Of a stretch of DNA of 33,115 nucleotides, positions 17,430 through 25,127 are shown in pieces (position 1 is the stretch's first letter; each line of letters starts with the position of its first letter). The position numbers and the translations under genes are program-made. Under the pieces are notes generated by a model. That model made no database searches. It worked only from the letters and a program-made list of their open reading frames with translations, and was not told the DNA's origin. Source of the DNA: Clostridia bacterium (GTDB lineage Bacteria; Bacillota; Clostridia; Oscillospirales; Acutalibacteraceae); contig JAFTZU010000069.1 of assembly GCA_017461005.1 (NCBI GenBank), forward strand, positions 1 to 33,115. Reading direction: 5' to 3'.

Positions 17430-17918
17430 TCAGTCCCACCGTGCCGAGACCAGTCGTTCAAGCTTTCGCTTCAGGAGGAAGTACTTGTCGCGCTTGTCCT
17501 CCTCATAGGGTTCGACCCAGATGCTCCTGCACCCGGCAAGGTTCGCCCCGAGGATGTCCGTGAAGAGCTGGTCCCCGAGCATCACCATTCTCTTTGGCGA
17601 TGTACGGAGCGTGAAGACCGCACGGAAGTACCCGAAGGGGGCCGGCTTCGCCGCCATGCCGATGACCGGGATGTCATAGTGGTCCGCGAGGACCTTCGCC
17701 CGCTCCGCCTTCGCGTTCGAGAGGAGCAGGACTTTGATGCCCGCCGCCTTCATGGCGCGGACCCAGTCCTCGGTCCCGGGCAGCGGGTCCGTCGTGAGGT
17801 CGTAGGAGGACGTGTTGTCGGCGTCGATGAGGACGGCTTTGCAGCCGAGGGCCTTCACCGTGGCCGGCGTGATGTCGGTGAGGTACCGGCACTTCGCGTC
17901 GGGTTTCAGCAGTTTCAT
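17430..17918 (-). CDS. yqeG: YqeG-family HAD phosphatase
   Basis: 162-residue HAD superfamily IIIA phosphatase. Motif I is DADNT with flanking hydrophobic strand (AVLIDADNTSSYD), motif II is the LLSNAK segment, motif III Lys lies in AAKPAPFGYFRA, and motif IV is MLGDQLFTDILGAN. The family acts on small phosphate esters such as phosphatidylglycerophosphate in some lineages, but the substrate here is not known. The start ATG at 17918 is preceded by GAGGTGA; an in-frame GTG nine bases further upstream lies within the SD. It is 34 bases upstream of the aminopeptidase and directly downstream of the rpsU terminator. Confidence 0.88.
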   Translation of the reverse strand: MKLLKPDAKCRYLTDITPATVKALGCKAVLIDADNTSSYDLTTDPLPGTEDWVRAMKAAGIKVLLLSNAKAERAKVLADHYDIPVIGMAAKPAPFGYFRAVFTLRTSPKRMVMLGDQLFTDILGANLAGCRSIWVEPYEEDKRDKYFLLKRKLERLVSARWD

Positions 17919-17930
17919 GGGGGTCACCTC

Positions 17931-17967
17931 AAAAAGAAACCGGCCGCAGGTGCTCCCTGCAGCCGGT
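17931..17967 (-). terminator. rpsU terminator
   Basis: 12-bp stem ACCGGCTGCAGG / CCTGCGGCCGGT with one U-G pair, 5-base loop, then TTTCTTTTT on the minus strand. The T-tract runs into the yqeG SD region, so some read-through would feed yqeG and the genes after it. Confidence 0.85.
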
Positions 17968-17980
17968 ATAAGTTCAAGAC

Positions 17981-18157
17981 TTATTTGTATTTGCGCTTGC
18001 GAGCTGCCTCTGATTTTTTCTTACGCTTGACAGACGGCTTCTCATAGTGCTCTCTTTTGCGAACCTCTTTAATGACACCGTCTCTGGAAGTCTGTCTCTT
18101 GAAACGTCTCAGTGCGCTGTCGATGGATTCGTTCTCTCTGACTTTGATTTCGCTCAT
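17981..18157 (-). CDS. rpsU: Ribosomal protein bS21
   Basis: A 58-residue, strongly basic small-subunit protein that reads [20 protein letters not shown] and continues with [20 protein letters not shown], then a Lys/Arg-rich tail ending KRKYK. These are the hallmark N-terminus and middle of bS21, which sits near the anti-SD region of 16S rRNA and helps initiation. GGGAGGG lies 10 bases upstream of the ATG at 18157. It has its own consensus promoter and terminator and so is a monocistronic unit with some read-through to yqeG. Length is normal. Confidence 0.97.
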   Translation of the reverse strand: MSEIKVRENESIDSALRRFKRQTSRDGVIKEVRKREHYEKPSVKRKKKSEAARKRKYK

Positions 18158-18212
18158 TGTATGTTGTCCCTCCCTTCAACTGTAGCAGGGTCACTAGCCA
18201 TTAGTACGACTC

Positions 18213-18241
18213 ATTATACAACCCGCTCGAAAGGTTGTCAA
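18213..18241 (-). promoter_or_regulatory. rpsU promoter, full consensus
   Basis: TTGACA (minus, 18236-18241), 17-base spacer, TATAAT (18213-18218): both hexamers and spacing are perfect sigma-A consensus. The -35 box lies two bases from the T-tract of the upstream terminator. Confidence 0.9.
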
Positions 18242-18243
18242 AC

Positions 18244-18277
18244 AAAAAAGCCCCGGCCCGGCGGTCCGGGCAGGGGC
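18244..18277 (-). terminator. Terminator of the terpene-cyclase-like gene
   Basis: 12-bp stem GCCCCTGCCCGG / CCGGGCCGGGGC with one wobble pair, 4-base loop and T6 on the minus strand, 13 bases after the stop codon. Confidence 0.88.
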
Positions 18278-18289
18278 GGGCAGTCGTCG

Positions 18290-19213
18290 TTATTCGACTT
18301 TCAGGAATTCCTGGCACTCTTTGTAGCTCTTCAGCTTGAAGTTGCCGCTTCTTTCCTTGTAATCCTCGACAGCGGCGAACGTTCTGGCAGCGAGTTCTTC
18401 CTTGCCCTTGAGGGGCTTGCGGGTGAACGCGTTGATGCCGAAACGGGCAAAGCGCTTGACGAGAAGATAGATGTAGACGAAGTCGAACGCGGCGCAGATG
18501 AAGCCGAGGCAGTAGACGAAGTATTCGATCTCGTTGCCGGGACGTCCGAGGGTCCAGATGCAGCCCAGAACGGTCGGTGCGATGGTACCGATGCATTTCA
18601 GGATGGCGACCCAGACGCTGAGTCCTTCGATGGTCTCTCTCGAGAACATATGGACACAGAACAGCATGGACATGATGGCGTTCATCAGGTAGGCGGCGAA
18701 CATCGGGGAGTCCGGAAGGTTCGGCCACTGCGGGTTCATCATCAGGATGGAGATGAAGATGATGGCGAAGGTGCCGAGCTTCACGAAGTAGTAGGACCAG
18801 TCATAGCCCGGGAAGCGTTTCGCGTAGAACATCTTCGCGTACTTGAGGTCGAGGATGAACATGATGAAGTCAAACGCGACCCAGAGGTAGATGCCCCAGC
18901 GGGTGACGGGTTCCGGGTACGGGACCACGAAGGCGAACTGGAACTCCCAGGAGAAGTTCATGGACAGGCAGACCCACGGCATGGAGGGCGCGTGGTCCTT
19001 GTGGAGGCGCCAGATGATGATCAGGTAGACGCCGGTCCAGGTGAGGGCGCTGAGGGCGATCAGGAAAATGGAACCCCAACCCATGTTGGCGAACATGTCC
19101 TGGATCCACAGACGCCATCCGTCGTAGGGAGTCTCCATGACGGTGTTGCCCCACTGCACGCCGGGGTGCTGGGTCAGGCCGTTCAGGATCCCTTTGATGA
19201 AATCGAGAATCAT
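18290..19213 (-). CDS. Polytopic membrane protein, candidate Pyr4/PaxB-type transmembrane terpene cyclase
   Basis: 307 residues with about seven hydrophobic helices (approx. 46-68, 78-98, 108-126, 143-158, 170-190, 198-216, 230-252) and a charged cytoplasmic tail. The segment SMNFSWEFQFAFVVPYPEP (84-102) matches the N-F-x-W-E pattern of fungal PaxB/Pyr4 membrane cyclases, and an Asp in the last helix (D244, CAAFDFVYIYLL) sits at the place of their second acid. As I recall, Pyr4 needs Glu63 and Asp218, 155 apart; here E90 and D244 are 154 apart. The start ATG 19213 is chosen because AAGGAGG lies upstream; the longer frame contains that SD. Own promoter and terminator; divergent from tetR with palindromic operators between. 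The substrate is unknown and no prenyl synthase lies nearby. Family similarity is likely, activity is inference; it could also be a non-enzymatic relative. Confidence 0.6.
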   Translation of the reverse strand: MILDFIKGILNGLTQHPGVQWGNTVMETPYDGWRLWIQDMFANMGWGSIFLIALSALTWTGVYLIIIWRLHKDHAPSMPWVCLSMNFSWEFQFAFVVPYPEPVTRWGIYLWVAFDFIMFILDLKYAKMFYAKRFPGYDWSYYFVKLGTFAIIFISILMMNPQWPNLPDSPMFAAYLMNAIMSMLFCVHMFSRETIEGLSVWVAILKCIGTIAPTVLGCIWTLGRPGNEIEYFVYCLGFICAAFDFVYIYLLVKRFARFGINAFTRKPLKGKEELAARTFAAVEDYKERSGNFKLKSYKECQEFLKVE

Positions 19214-19249
19214 TAGTACTATTCCTCCTTTTCTCAATCACAAACACCG

Positions 19250-19272
19250 ACGCGTATTTATACGCGTACAAA
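19250..19272. promoter_or_regulatory. Candidate operator at the cyclase-like gene
   Basis: ACGCGTAT-TT-ATACGCGT is a perfect 8-bp inverted repeat (19250-19267), and the overlapping GTACAAA (19266-19272) is a half-site repeated near tetR. It lies just downstream of the predicted transcription start of the cyclase-like gene, a position where a repressor would block it. Confidence 0.5.
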
Positions 19273-19282
19273 GTTCAACTTT

Positions 19283-19312
19283 AATATACTATACCTCTTT
19301 TACTATCGTCAA
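19283..19312 (-). promoter_or_regulatory. Promoter of the cyclase-like gene
   Basis: TTGACG (minus, 19307-19312) with TATATT (19283-19288), spacer 18 bases; predicted start near 19276. Confidence 0.5.
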
Positions 19313-19364
19313 CGGTTTTTCACCCCAAATCGCCAAAAAAAGCGAGGTTATTCGGTCAAATTTC

Positions 19365-19407
19365 TTTGTACGTGTATGAAATTTTGTCCATGTACAAAAA
19401 TTTGTAC
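19365..19407. promoter_or_regulatory. TetR operator candidates
   Basis: A perfect palindrome GTACAAA-AA-TTTGTAC at 19392-19407, plus a third half-site TTTGTAC at 19365-19371 in the same intergenic region. They lie upstream of the tetR -10 and between the divergent promoters. Confidence 0.55.
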
Positions 19408-19426
19408 GGTAACGTTTTTCCAAATG

Positions 19427-19435
19427 TGTTATACT
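19427..19435 (+). promoter_or_regulatory. tetR extended -10 promoter
   Basis: TGTTATACT is an extended -10 (TGN plus TATACT). No good -35 is present at 16-18 bases; the palindrome is just upstream. Confidence 0.45.
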
Positions 19436-19493
19436 ACCGCCGTAATCTGAATCAGTGCCGTTTTTCGCGGCACCTGCAGTAAAGGAGCATATT

Positions 19494-20234
19494 ATGAAAC
19501 AGACCCAGAAATACCTCGCGGAACAGGAGCGCATCGCCCGCATCGCGTTCAAGCTGTTCGCCGAGACCGGCTATGCCAAGACCCCTCTGTCCGTCATCGG
19601 AAAGGAAGCCGGCGTGCAGAAGAGCCTGCTTCAGTACTACTTCCCGAAAAAGTCCAAGTTCATCGAACTGTTCATCCAGACGTCGTTCAGCCTCGTCATC
19701 GATCAGGTCATCGAGTCCATCCGTGCCCGTGAGGCCGAGGAGGAAAAGGCAGCCCTCGACGACGACCTTGTCGCGGTCGACCCCTTCGACGATGACGACG
19801 AGGACGAGTTCAACGGTGTCGAGCTCGTCGAACTCCTCTACGACATCGCCTACTTCGAGTTCTGGTACGTCACCAGCTGCCCGTCGACCGAGGCGATCCG
19901 TATGGACGTCATGGAGAACTACAACACGGCTCAGCTCGTCGTCCAGTGCATCTGCGACTGGATCTTCGACCACATGTCCGACCTCGACGACGACATGAAG
20001 GAACGTCTTTACGACACCGTCACCTTCTGTGTCGGCGGCGGTTTCGAATACGCCTGCATGAAGTTCGAGAAGAACGAGCCCGTCGATGTCGAGTTCATCG
20101 TCGGCAACGCCATGGACTTCGTCGTGAGCTCCCTCGGCTTCGACCCGTCCCTCTTCAAGATCCGCAAGGAGATCTCCACCGAATGGCTGCTCCGCACCGC
20201 CGACGCGGTCGACGCCGTCACCTTCGGCGGCTGA
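19494..20234 (+). CDS. TetR/AcrR-family transcriptional regulator
   Basis: 246 residues. The N-terminal 60 residues form the TetR DNA-binding domain: helix 1 (ERIARIAFKLFAETGYAKT), then the helix-turn-helix LSVIGKEAGVQKSLLQYYFP and the trailing KKSKFIELF. The ligand-binding half is all-helical and unusually acidic, with a DDDLVAVDPFDDDDEDEF insertion about residues 85-105. The start is the ATG at 19494 with AAAGGAG six bases upstream; the frame opens 13 codons earlier across a leader hairpin (19455-19473). It is divergent from the cyclase-like gene and the intergenic region carries palindromes, so it probably represses that gene and itself. A strong terminator follows. The ligand is unknown. 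Confidence 0.88.
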   Translation: MKQTQKYLAEQERIARIAFKLFAETGYAKTPLSVIGKEAGVQKSLLQYYFPKKSKFIELFIQTSFSLVIDQVIESIRAREAEEEKAALDDDLVAVDPFDDDDEDEFNGVELVELLYDIAYFEFWYVTSCPSTEAIRMDVMENYNTAQLVVQCICDWIFDHMSDLDDDMKERLYDTVTFCVGGGFEYACMKFEKNEPVDVEFIVGNAMDFVVSSLGFDPSLFKIRKEISTEWLLRTADAVDAVTFGG

Positions 20235-20287
20235 GACAGGAAACCCTTACCCTCTGCAAAGAAATACAGATTGGCGCTTTACCAAGC

Positions 20288-20329
20288 GGACCCCTGCCCG
20301 GTTTCCCCGGCAGGGGTCCGTGGTTTTTT
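20288..20329 (+). terminator. tetR terminator
   Basis: Perfect 11-bp stem GGACCCCTGCC (20288-20298) with its complement at 20309-20319, then GTGG and T6. Confidence 0.85.
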
Positions 20330-20350
20330 CAAAGGCAAAGTGTTTCGTGC

Positions 20351-20379
20351 TTGACTTTGCTCCGGCTTTGGTGCATACT
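20351..20379 (+). promoter_or_regulatory. Promoter of the gamma-glutamyl ligase operon
   Basis: TTGACT (20351-20356), 17-base spacer, CATACT (20374-20379), about 50 bases before the first start codon. A small hairpin (ACCTA 20394-20398 with TAGGT 20408-20412) lies in the leader. Confidence 0.6.
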
Positions 20380-20429
20380 CTTTTGTAACATAAACCTATC
20401 AACTCGGTAGGTAATAGGAGGTGAGCCGG

Positions 20430-21836
20430 ATGGCCTCGAGCAAAAACCCGCAACCGCCGGTCGAAGAGACCCTTTACAAATTGATCTATGAAAAGTATAT
20501 CGCCCCGACCGAACGGCCGAAGAAGGCTTACGCCGGCCTCGAATTCGAACTGCCCGTCGTGAACCTCGACAAAAAGCCCGTCGACTTTTCCGTGGTACAC
20601 GCCCTGACCGACGCGTTCCTCGCCCGGTTCGGCTTTTCGAACGTCCTGCGGGACGACAACGGGGACATCTACAATGCCACCGACGCCGTCACCGGCGACT
20701 GCCTCTCCTACGACTGCAGTTTCAACACGCTGGAGTTCTCCTTCGGCATCGATGAGGACCTGAACGACATCTACGACCGGTTCTGCCGGTACTACTCGTT
20801 CATTCAGGACTTCCTCCTGCCCCGGCACCACACGCTGACGGGCATGGGGCTGAACCCGTACCGGCATTTCAACAACAATGTCCCCATCGCCAACGGCCGG
20901 TACCGGATGCTGCTCCACCACCTCGAGTCCTATCCGAAGTACCCGCGCACGATCCTCTTCCACGACCGCCCAAACTTCGGCCTCTTCAGCTGTGCCTCCC
21001 AGGTCCAGCTGGACGCGCAGAAAGACACGCTCGTCGAGACCCTCAACACCTTCACGCGGCTGGAGCCGGTGAAAGCGCTGCTCTTCGCGAACTCCCCCTG
21101 GGAAGACTTCCTCTGCTCGCGGGACTACTTCTGGAAGCACAGCATGCACGGCGTGAACCCCCACAACGTGGACATCTACGACAAGAAACTCGCCTCTGTG
21201 GACGAAGTGGTGGCGTACATCCGCACCATGTCCCTCTACTGCGTCGAGCGGGGCGAAAAGTACATCAACTTCCCGCCGACCCCGCTGGAGACCTACTTCC
21301 GGCAGGACCACATCGACGGCGAATACTACGATGTCTATGAAGGGCGGTTCAACAAGATCCGCTTCATCCCCGAGTGGGACGACCTTCAGTACCTGCGGTC
21401 GTTCAAGTTCGACGACGTCACGTTCCGCGGCACCATCGAGTTCCGCAGCGCCTGTGAGCAGCCGGTGCGGGACATCATGACCGTCGCGGCCTTCCAGACC
21501 GGACTCATGGAAGTCCTGCCGGAGCTGAATGAACGCCTCGACAACGCCGGGTTCCTCTACGACCAGGGGTACAGCTACCTCGAGTTGCGGGAGCTGCTCG
21601 TCAAACGGCATCTGCCCGACTTCGTCCGGGAAGAAGACCTCGAAGTGCTCCTGGGCGATGTGATCGACCTGGCCGCCGAGGGCCTCCGCCGCCGTGGACG
21701 GGGCGAGGAGAAGTTCGTGCAGAACCTCTACTCCCGTGCCGCGCACCTCATGAGCCCGGCCCGCGTTCAGGTCGAAGGACTGGAAAGCGGCGTGCCGCTG
21801 GAGTATTATATTAATGATTACGCCGCTCTCGACTGA
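20430..21836 (+). CDS. Glutamate-cysteine ligase-like protein, GCS2/EgtA type
   Basis: 468 residues, ATP-dependent carboxylate-amine ligase fold of the GCS2 family (plant GCL, actinobacterial EgtA). Such enzymes join the gamma-carboxyl of glutamate to an amine, classically cysteine. Motifs: AGLEFELPV (metal-binding Glu pair, about 37-45), NTLEFSFG, CASQVQLDAQ (the SCSTQVNLD-like strand), and GTIEFRSACEQP near residue 340. The ATG at 20430 is used because AGGAGGTGA ends just before it; an in-frame GTG at 20421 lies inside the SD. First gene of a three-gene operon with a second, unrelated ligase family and a class II amidotransferase. No glutathione synthetase is present, so the final product is not obvious: gamma-Glu-Cys or a gamma-glutamyl conjugate of another amine are both possible. 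Confidence 0.8.
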   Translation: MASSKNPQPPVEETLYKLIYEKYIAPTERPKKAYAGLEFELPVVNLDKKPVDFSVVHALTDAFLARFGFSNVLRDDNGDIYNATDAVTGDCLSYDCSFNTLEFSFGIDEDLNDIYDRFCRYYSFIQDFLLPRHHTLTGMGLNPYRHFNNNVPIANGRYRMLLHHLESYPKYPRTILFHDRPNFGLFSCASQVQLDAQKDTLVETLNTFTRLEPVKALLFANSPWEDFLCSRDYFWKHSMHGVNPHNVDIYDKKLASVDEVVAYIRTMSLYCVERGEKYINFPPTPLETYFRQDHIDGEYYDVYEGRFNKIRFIPEWDDLQYLRSFKFDDVTFRGTIEFRSACEQPVRDIMTVAAFQTGLMEVLPELNERLDNAGFLYDQGYSYLELRELLVKRHLPDFVREEDLEVLLGDVIDLAAEGLRRRGRGEEKFVQNLYSRAAHLMSPARVQVEGLESGVPLEYYINDYAALD

Positions 21837-21871
21837 GCGCGCAGACACTACACCGGAAGGAGGACTCGACC

Positions 21872-23161
21872 ATGCTGGATCTGCCGCGGGAGCAACTGCA
21901 GGAACTGCTGCTGACCGGCCATTTCGGGCTGGAAAAAGAGAGCCTCCGGGTGACCGAAGACGGGCGGATGGCCCACACCCCGGACCCGTTTTTAGACCAC
22001 CCGAACATCACCAAAGACTTCTGTGAGAACCAGACCGAGATCAACACCCCGGTCGCGGACTCCGCGGAAGAGGCCCGGAACATGCTCTGGGACCTCCATA
22101 CCGAGATCGAACGCACCCTCGCGGCCATGGAGCCCCGGGAGTACCTATGGCCGTTCTCGAACCCGCCGTATATCGCCGATGAGGAGGACATCCCCATCGC
22201 CCAGTTCCCCGGGGAGGACTACCACAAGACCGCCTACCGGGAATACCTGTCCGGCCGCTACGGCCGCCACGTCATGACCTACTCGGGCATCCACTTCAAC
22301 TACTCCTTCTCGGAGGACCTGCTGAAAGCGGACTACGAGGCGCGCCAGAAGATGTATGAGGTCGGCACGTACCAGAACTACAAGGACCAGTTCTATCTGG
22401 AACTCGCGAAGAAGGCAGCCGCGTACGGCTGGCTCATCACGGCGGTCACCGCCGCGAGCCCGGTCCGGGACAGCTCGTTCCTGGAGCCCGGCACCTCCGG
22501 CGGCTCCGTCTTCACCGGGAAAGCCTCGCAGCGTTGCGCCGAGACCGGCTACTGGAACGCGTTCACGCCGGTGTTCGACTATAAGACCCTGGAGAGGTAC
22601 ATCGCCGGCATCGAATACTTCGTGTCCAAGGGCCTGCTGGCGGCGCCCAGCGAGCTCTACTTCCCCGTGCGGCTGAAGCCCCGCGGGCTCAACACCCTCG
22701 ACAACCTGCGAAACTACGGCGCCTCCCACATCGAACTGCGCATGTTCGACCTGAACCCCCTCGACCCCGTGGGCCTCGACCTCCGGGACATCAAGTTCGG
22801 GGAACTGTTCCTCGGCTTCCTCGCCGGCACCCAGGACTTCTTCTTCCCGGAACAGGACCAGGTGCAGGCGGTCCAGAACTTCAAGAAGGCCGCTTACTAC
22901 GACCTCGAGCGGACGAAGATCATCATCCTCGGCGGCCGGAGCAGCACCGTGGCGGAAGCCGGAAAACTCATGCTCCACCAGATGAAAGAATTCTACCGGG
23001 ACTTCCCCGACGAAGTGCAGGACATCCTTCGCTTCGAAGAGGCCAAGTTCCTCGACCCCGCGAACCGGTACGCAACGAAGGTACGCGCCCTCGCCGGAGA
23101 CGACTTCGCGGCATACGGATTGCAACTCGCAAAAGAAAGGCAGGCAGAGACCCTTGTGTGA
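21872..23161 (+). CDS. gshA: Glutamate-cysteine ligase, GshA (PF04262-like) type
   Basis: 429 residues of the gamma-proteobacterial/GshAB-type ligase family, a different family from the gene before it. Motifs: GLEKESLRVTEDG at 19-31, NITKDFCENQTEI, TYSGIHFNYSF, the SFLEPGTSGGSVF segment and HIELRMFDLNPLDPVGL. It is shorter than E. coli GshA (about 518) and has no ATP-grasp extension, so it is not the bifunctional GshAB. AAGGAGG precedes the ATG at 21872, 35 bases after the first ligase. The last eight bases overlap the TTG start of the amidotransferase gene. Two ligases of different families side by side suggest two successive gamma-glutamylations or two different acceptors. The gene symbol is by family only. 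Confidence 0.8.
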   Translation: MLDLPREQLQELLLTGHFGLEKESLRVTEDGRMAHTPDPFLDHPNITKDFCENQTEINTPVADSAEEARNMLWDLHTEIERTLAAMEPREYLWPFSNPPYIADEEDIPIAQFPGEDYHKTAYREYLSGRYGRHVMTYSGIHFNYSFSEDLLKADYEARQKMYEVGTYQNYKDQFYLELAKKAAAYGWLITAVTAASPVRDSSFLEPGTSGGSVFTGKASQRCAETGYWNAFTPVFDYKTLERYIAGIEYFVSKGLLAAPSELYFPVRLKPRGLNTLDNLRNYGASHIELRMFDLNPLDPVGLDLRDIKFGELFLGFLAGTQDFFFPEQDQVQAVQNFKKAAYYDLERTKIIILGGRSSTVAEAGKLMLHQMKEFYRDFPDEVQDILRFEEAKFLDPANRYATKVRALAGDDFAAYGLQLAKERQAETLV

Positions 23162-23921
23162 ACTGTTCGGGGTGAACTCCGCGCGGCCGGTCCGGACGAA
23201 CGACCTGCTGCAGGACTTCTTCACCCATTGCTGTGACCACCCGCAGGGCTGGGGGATCGCGCTGTGTGACCACGGCGTGTCCATTGAGAAAGAGCCCAAA
23301 AAGGCGTCGACGAGCGCGTACCTCAAAGAGCGCATGAACTCGTCCATCCTGGCCCGTAACCTGCTCGCCCACATCCGCCTTGCCACCATCGGCAACATGG
23401 AATACGACAACACGCACCCCTTCGTGGGCTATGACATCTCCGGACGGACGTGGACGCAGATCCACAACGGCACCCTCTTCGACGCGCCGGACGTCGACCC
23501 GTACTTCTACCTGGAGAGAGGCTCGACCGACAGCGAGCGGATGCTCCTCTACTTCATGGACCGGGTCGAAGAGGCCACACTGAAAGCCGGCCACCCGCTG
23601 AACGCGGACGAGCGGACCGCTCTTGTCGAGAAGACCCTCGCCCACCTGACGCCCCACAACAAGATCAACGTGCTGCTGTTCGACGGCGAACAGCTCTACG
23701 TCCATACGAACTACAAGGGCTCCCTGCACGTATGTGAGGACGGGCGCTCCGCCTGGTTCTCGACCCTGCCCCTCCGGCACGGAGACTGGGAGCCTTTGCC
23801 GATGAATCGCCTCCTCGTCTACAAAAACGGGCAGCGCATCTACGAGGGCGCCTCCCACGGGCACGAGTACATCGACAACCCGGAGGACCTCAAGTTCCTC
23901 GAAAACTTCGCCATGCTGTAA
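23154..23921 (+). CDS. Class II glutamine amidotransferase (YafJ/EgtC-like)
   Basis: 255 residues of Ntn-hydrolase type. The start is TTG at 23154, inside the end of gshA, because the catalytic Cys must be residue 2: the frame reads M-C-E-L-F-G, the hallmark of the YafJ/EgtC group. Other family marks: DHPQGWGIAL (about 28-37), ARNLLAHIRLAT with the conserved Arg, and THPFVGYDISGRTWTQIHNG. There is no synthase domain, so like EgtC it may hydrolyse a gamma-glutamyl bond rather than transfer ammonia. EgtC removes glutamate from a gamma-Glu-Cys conjugate in ergothioneine synthesis, which gives this operon an EgtA-plus-EgtC flavour, but EgtB and EgtD are absent from the window. Translationally coupled to the ligase; terminator follows. 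Confidence 0.85.
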   Translation: MCELFGVNSARPVRTNDLLQDFFTHCCDHPQGWGIALCDHGVSIEKEPKKASTSAYLKERMNSSILARNLLAHIRLATIGNMEYDNTHPFVGYDISGRTWTQIHNGTLFDAPDVDPYFYLERGSTDSERMLLYFMDRVEEATLKAGHPLNADERTALVEKTLAHLTPHNKINVLLFDGEQLYVHTNYKGSLHVCEDGRSAWFSTLPLRHGDWEPLPMNRLLVYKNGQRIYEGASHGHEYIDNPEDLKFLENFAML

Positions 23922-23941
23922 GGCACAAAAACAGTCAGAAC

Positions 23942-23968
23942 GAGCACTCCAAAGGGGTGCTCTTTTTT
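23942..23968 (+). terminator. Terminator of the gamma-glutamyl ligase operon
   Basis: GAGCACTCC pairs with GGGGTGCTC (one wobble) around AAA and runs into T6, 21 bases after the amidotransferase stop. Confidence 0.88.
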
Positions 23969-23995
23969 GATTCCATTTAAGGTCTGTGGTATATA
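23967..23995 (+). promoter_or_regulatory. mscS promoter
   Basis: TTGATT (23967-23972), spacer 17, TATATA (23990-23995). The -35 shares its first bases with the T-tract of the preceding terminator. Confidence 0.55.
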
Positions 23996-24046
23996 TATGG
24001 TAACGACCCACCTACGAATCAGACCTCAGCAAGGAGTGTTTCAAAT

Positions 24047-25123
24047 ATGACTGAACTCTGGCAGGAAGTCGTCGCGTTCTTCGCGACGTGGGGCGAGCGG
24101 TGGCCGCAGATCGTCATCGGCGTCGTCCTCTTCCTTCTGTTCGCGCTGCTCTCGAAGAAGCTGACCGAACTCATCGGAACGATCATCCAAAAACTCTTCA
24201 CCCGCTGGCCGAAGACCGGCGAGGACATTTTCGGGGCGCTGAAAAACCCGCTCCGGGTCTTCTTCGTCGTCCTCGGCGTGGAACTCGCGTTCCTCATCAT
24301 CTCGCCGGAGACGAAGTGGATGACCTTCATCGACAAACTCTTCCGGATGACGAACATCTCGCTCATCGCCTGGGTGCTGCTGAACTACACGCCCGCGGCC
24401 ACACGGCAGATCATCCGGTTCAACGACGAGAAGAACGTCAACCAGTCCGAGGTGGCCATCCGGTTCATGGCGATCATCCTGCGCATCGTCATCGTCTCGC
24501 TGCTGGCGGTCATCCTCATCTCGGAGATGGGCTACAACATCAACGGCATCATCGCCGGTCTCGGCCTCTCCGGTCTGACCCTGTCCCTCGCCGCCCAGAA
24601 CACGGCGAGCAACCTGTTCTCGGGCTTCGAGATCATTACGGACAAGCCCTTTGACGTGGGGGACTACATCCGCACCGCTTCTGCCGAAGGCTTCGTCGAA
24701 GACATCACCATGCGCTCCACCCGCGTGCGCACCCGGGACGACCTCGTGGTCACCATCCCGAACGCGACCCTCATGAAAGAGGCCATCACGAACTACTCCC
24801 GCACCCAGCTCGGCAAGGCCGTCACGTTCCCCATCAGCCTGACCTACGACACGACGACGGAGCAGCTGCAGCGCATCTGTGGCGATATACGCAAGTACCT
24901 CGAAGACAGCGACGAAGTCGACAACTCGATCATCTCCGTCACCTTCAAGGACTTTGGCGATTCGAGCCAGGACCTCGAAGTCACCTACTTCACCGTGACG
25001 ACTGACAAGTACGAGAACCTGAAGGTCCGGGAGGACGTGAACTTCGCCATCCGGCGGATCGTCGAAGACGCCGGCGCGTCGTTTGCTTTCCCAACGACGA
25101 CAGTGCATTTGGCAGAACGCTGA
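24047..25123 (+). CDS. mscS: MscS-family mechanosensitive ion channel
   Basis: 358 residues. N-terminal helices at about 20-40, 70-90 and 100-118 precede the pore-lining region; the MscS pore helix and cheek are visible as GIIAGLGLSGLTLSLAAQNTASNLFSG, then DKPFDVGDYIRT and VTIPNATLMKEAITNYSR of the beta domain. It opens on membrane tension during osmotic downshock and releases solutes. The N-terminal extension is longer than E. coli MscS, as in YkuT/YnaI-like members. AAGGAG lies 10 bases before the ATG; its own promoter and the terminator before it make it separate from the ligase operon, though co-location with small-molecule thiol or gamma-glutamyl metabolism may be meaningful. Convergent with the hydrolase gene. 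Confidence 0.9.
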   Translation: MTELWQEVVAFFATWGERWPQIVIGVVLFLLFALLSKKLTELIGTIIQKLFTRWPKTGEDIFGALKNPLRVFFVVLGVELAFLIISPETKWMTFIDKLFRMTNISLIAWVLLNYTPAATRQIIRFNDEKNVNQSEVAIRFMAIILRIVIVSLLAVILISEMGYNINGIIAGLGLSGLTLSLAAQNTASNLFSGFEIITDKPFDVGDYIRTASAEGFVEDITMRSTRVRTRDDLVVTIPNATLMKEAITNYSRTQLGKAVTFPISLTYDTTTEQLQRICGDIRKYLEDSDEVDNSIISVTFKDFGDSSQDLEVTYFTVTTDKYENLKVREDVNFAIRRIVEDAGASFAFPTTTVHLAER

Positions 25124-25127
25124 TCCG

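Noticed and set aside
18290..19213. TspO-type or generic transporter call for the membrane protein
   Set aside because: Length and the NFxWE motif fit Pyr4/PaxB-like proteins better than TspO (about 160 residues).
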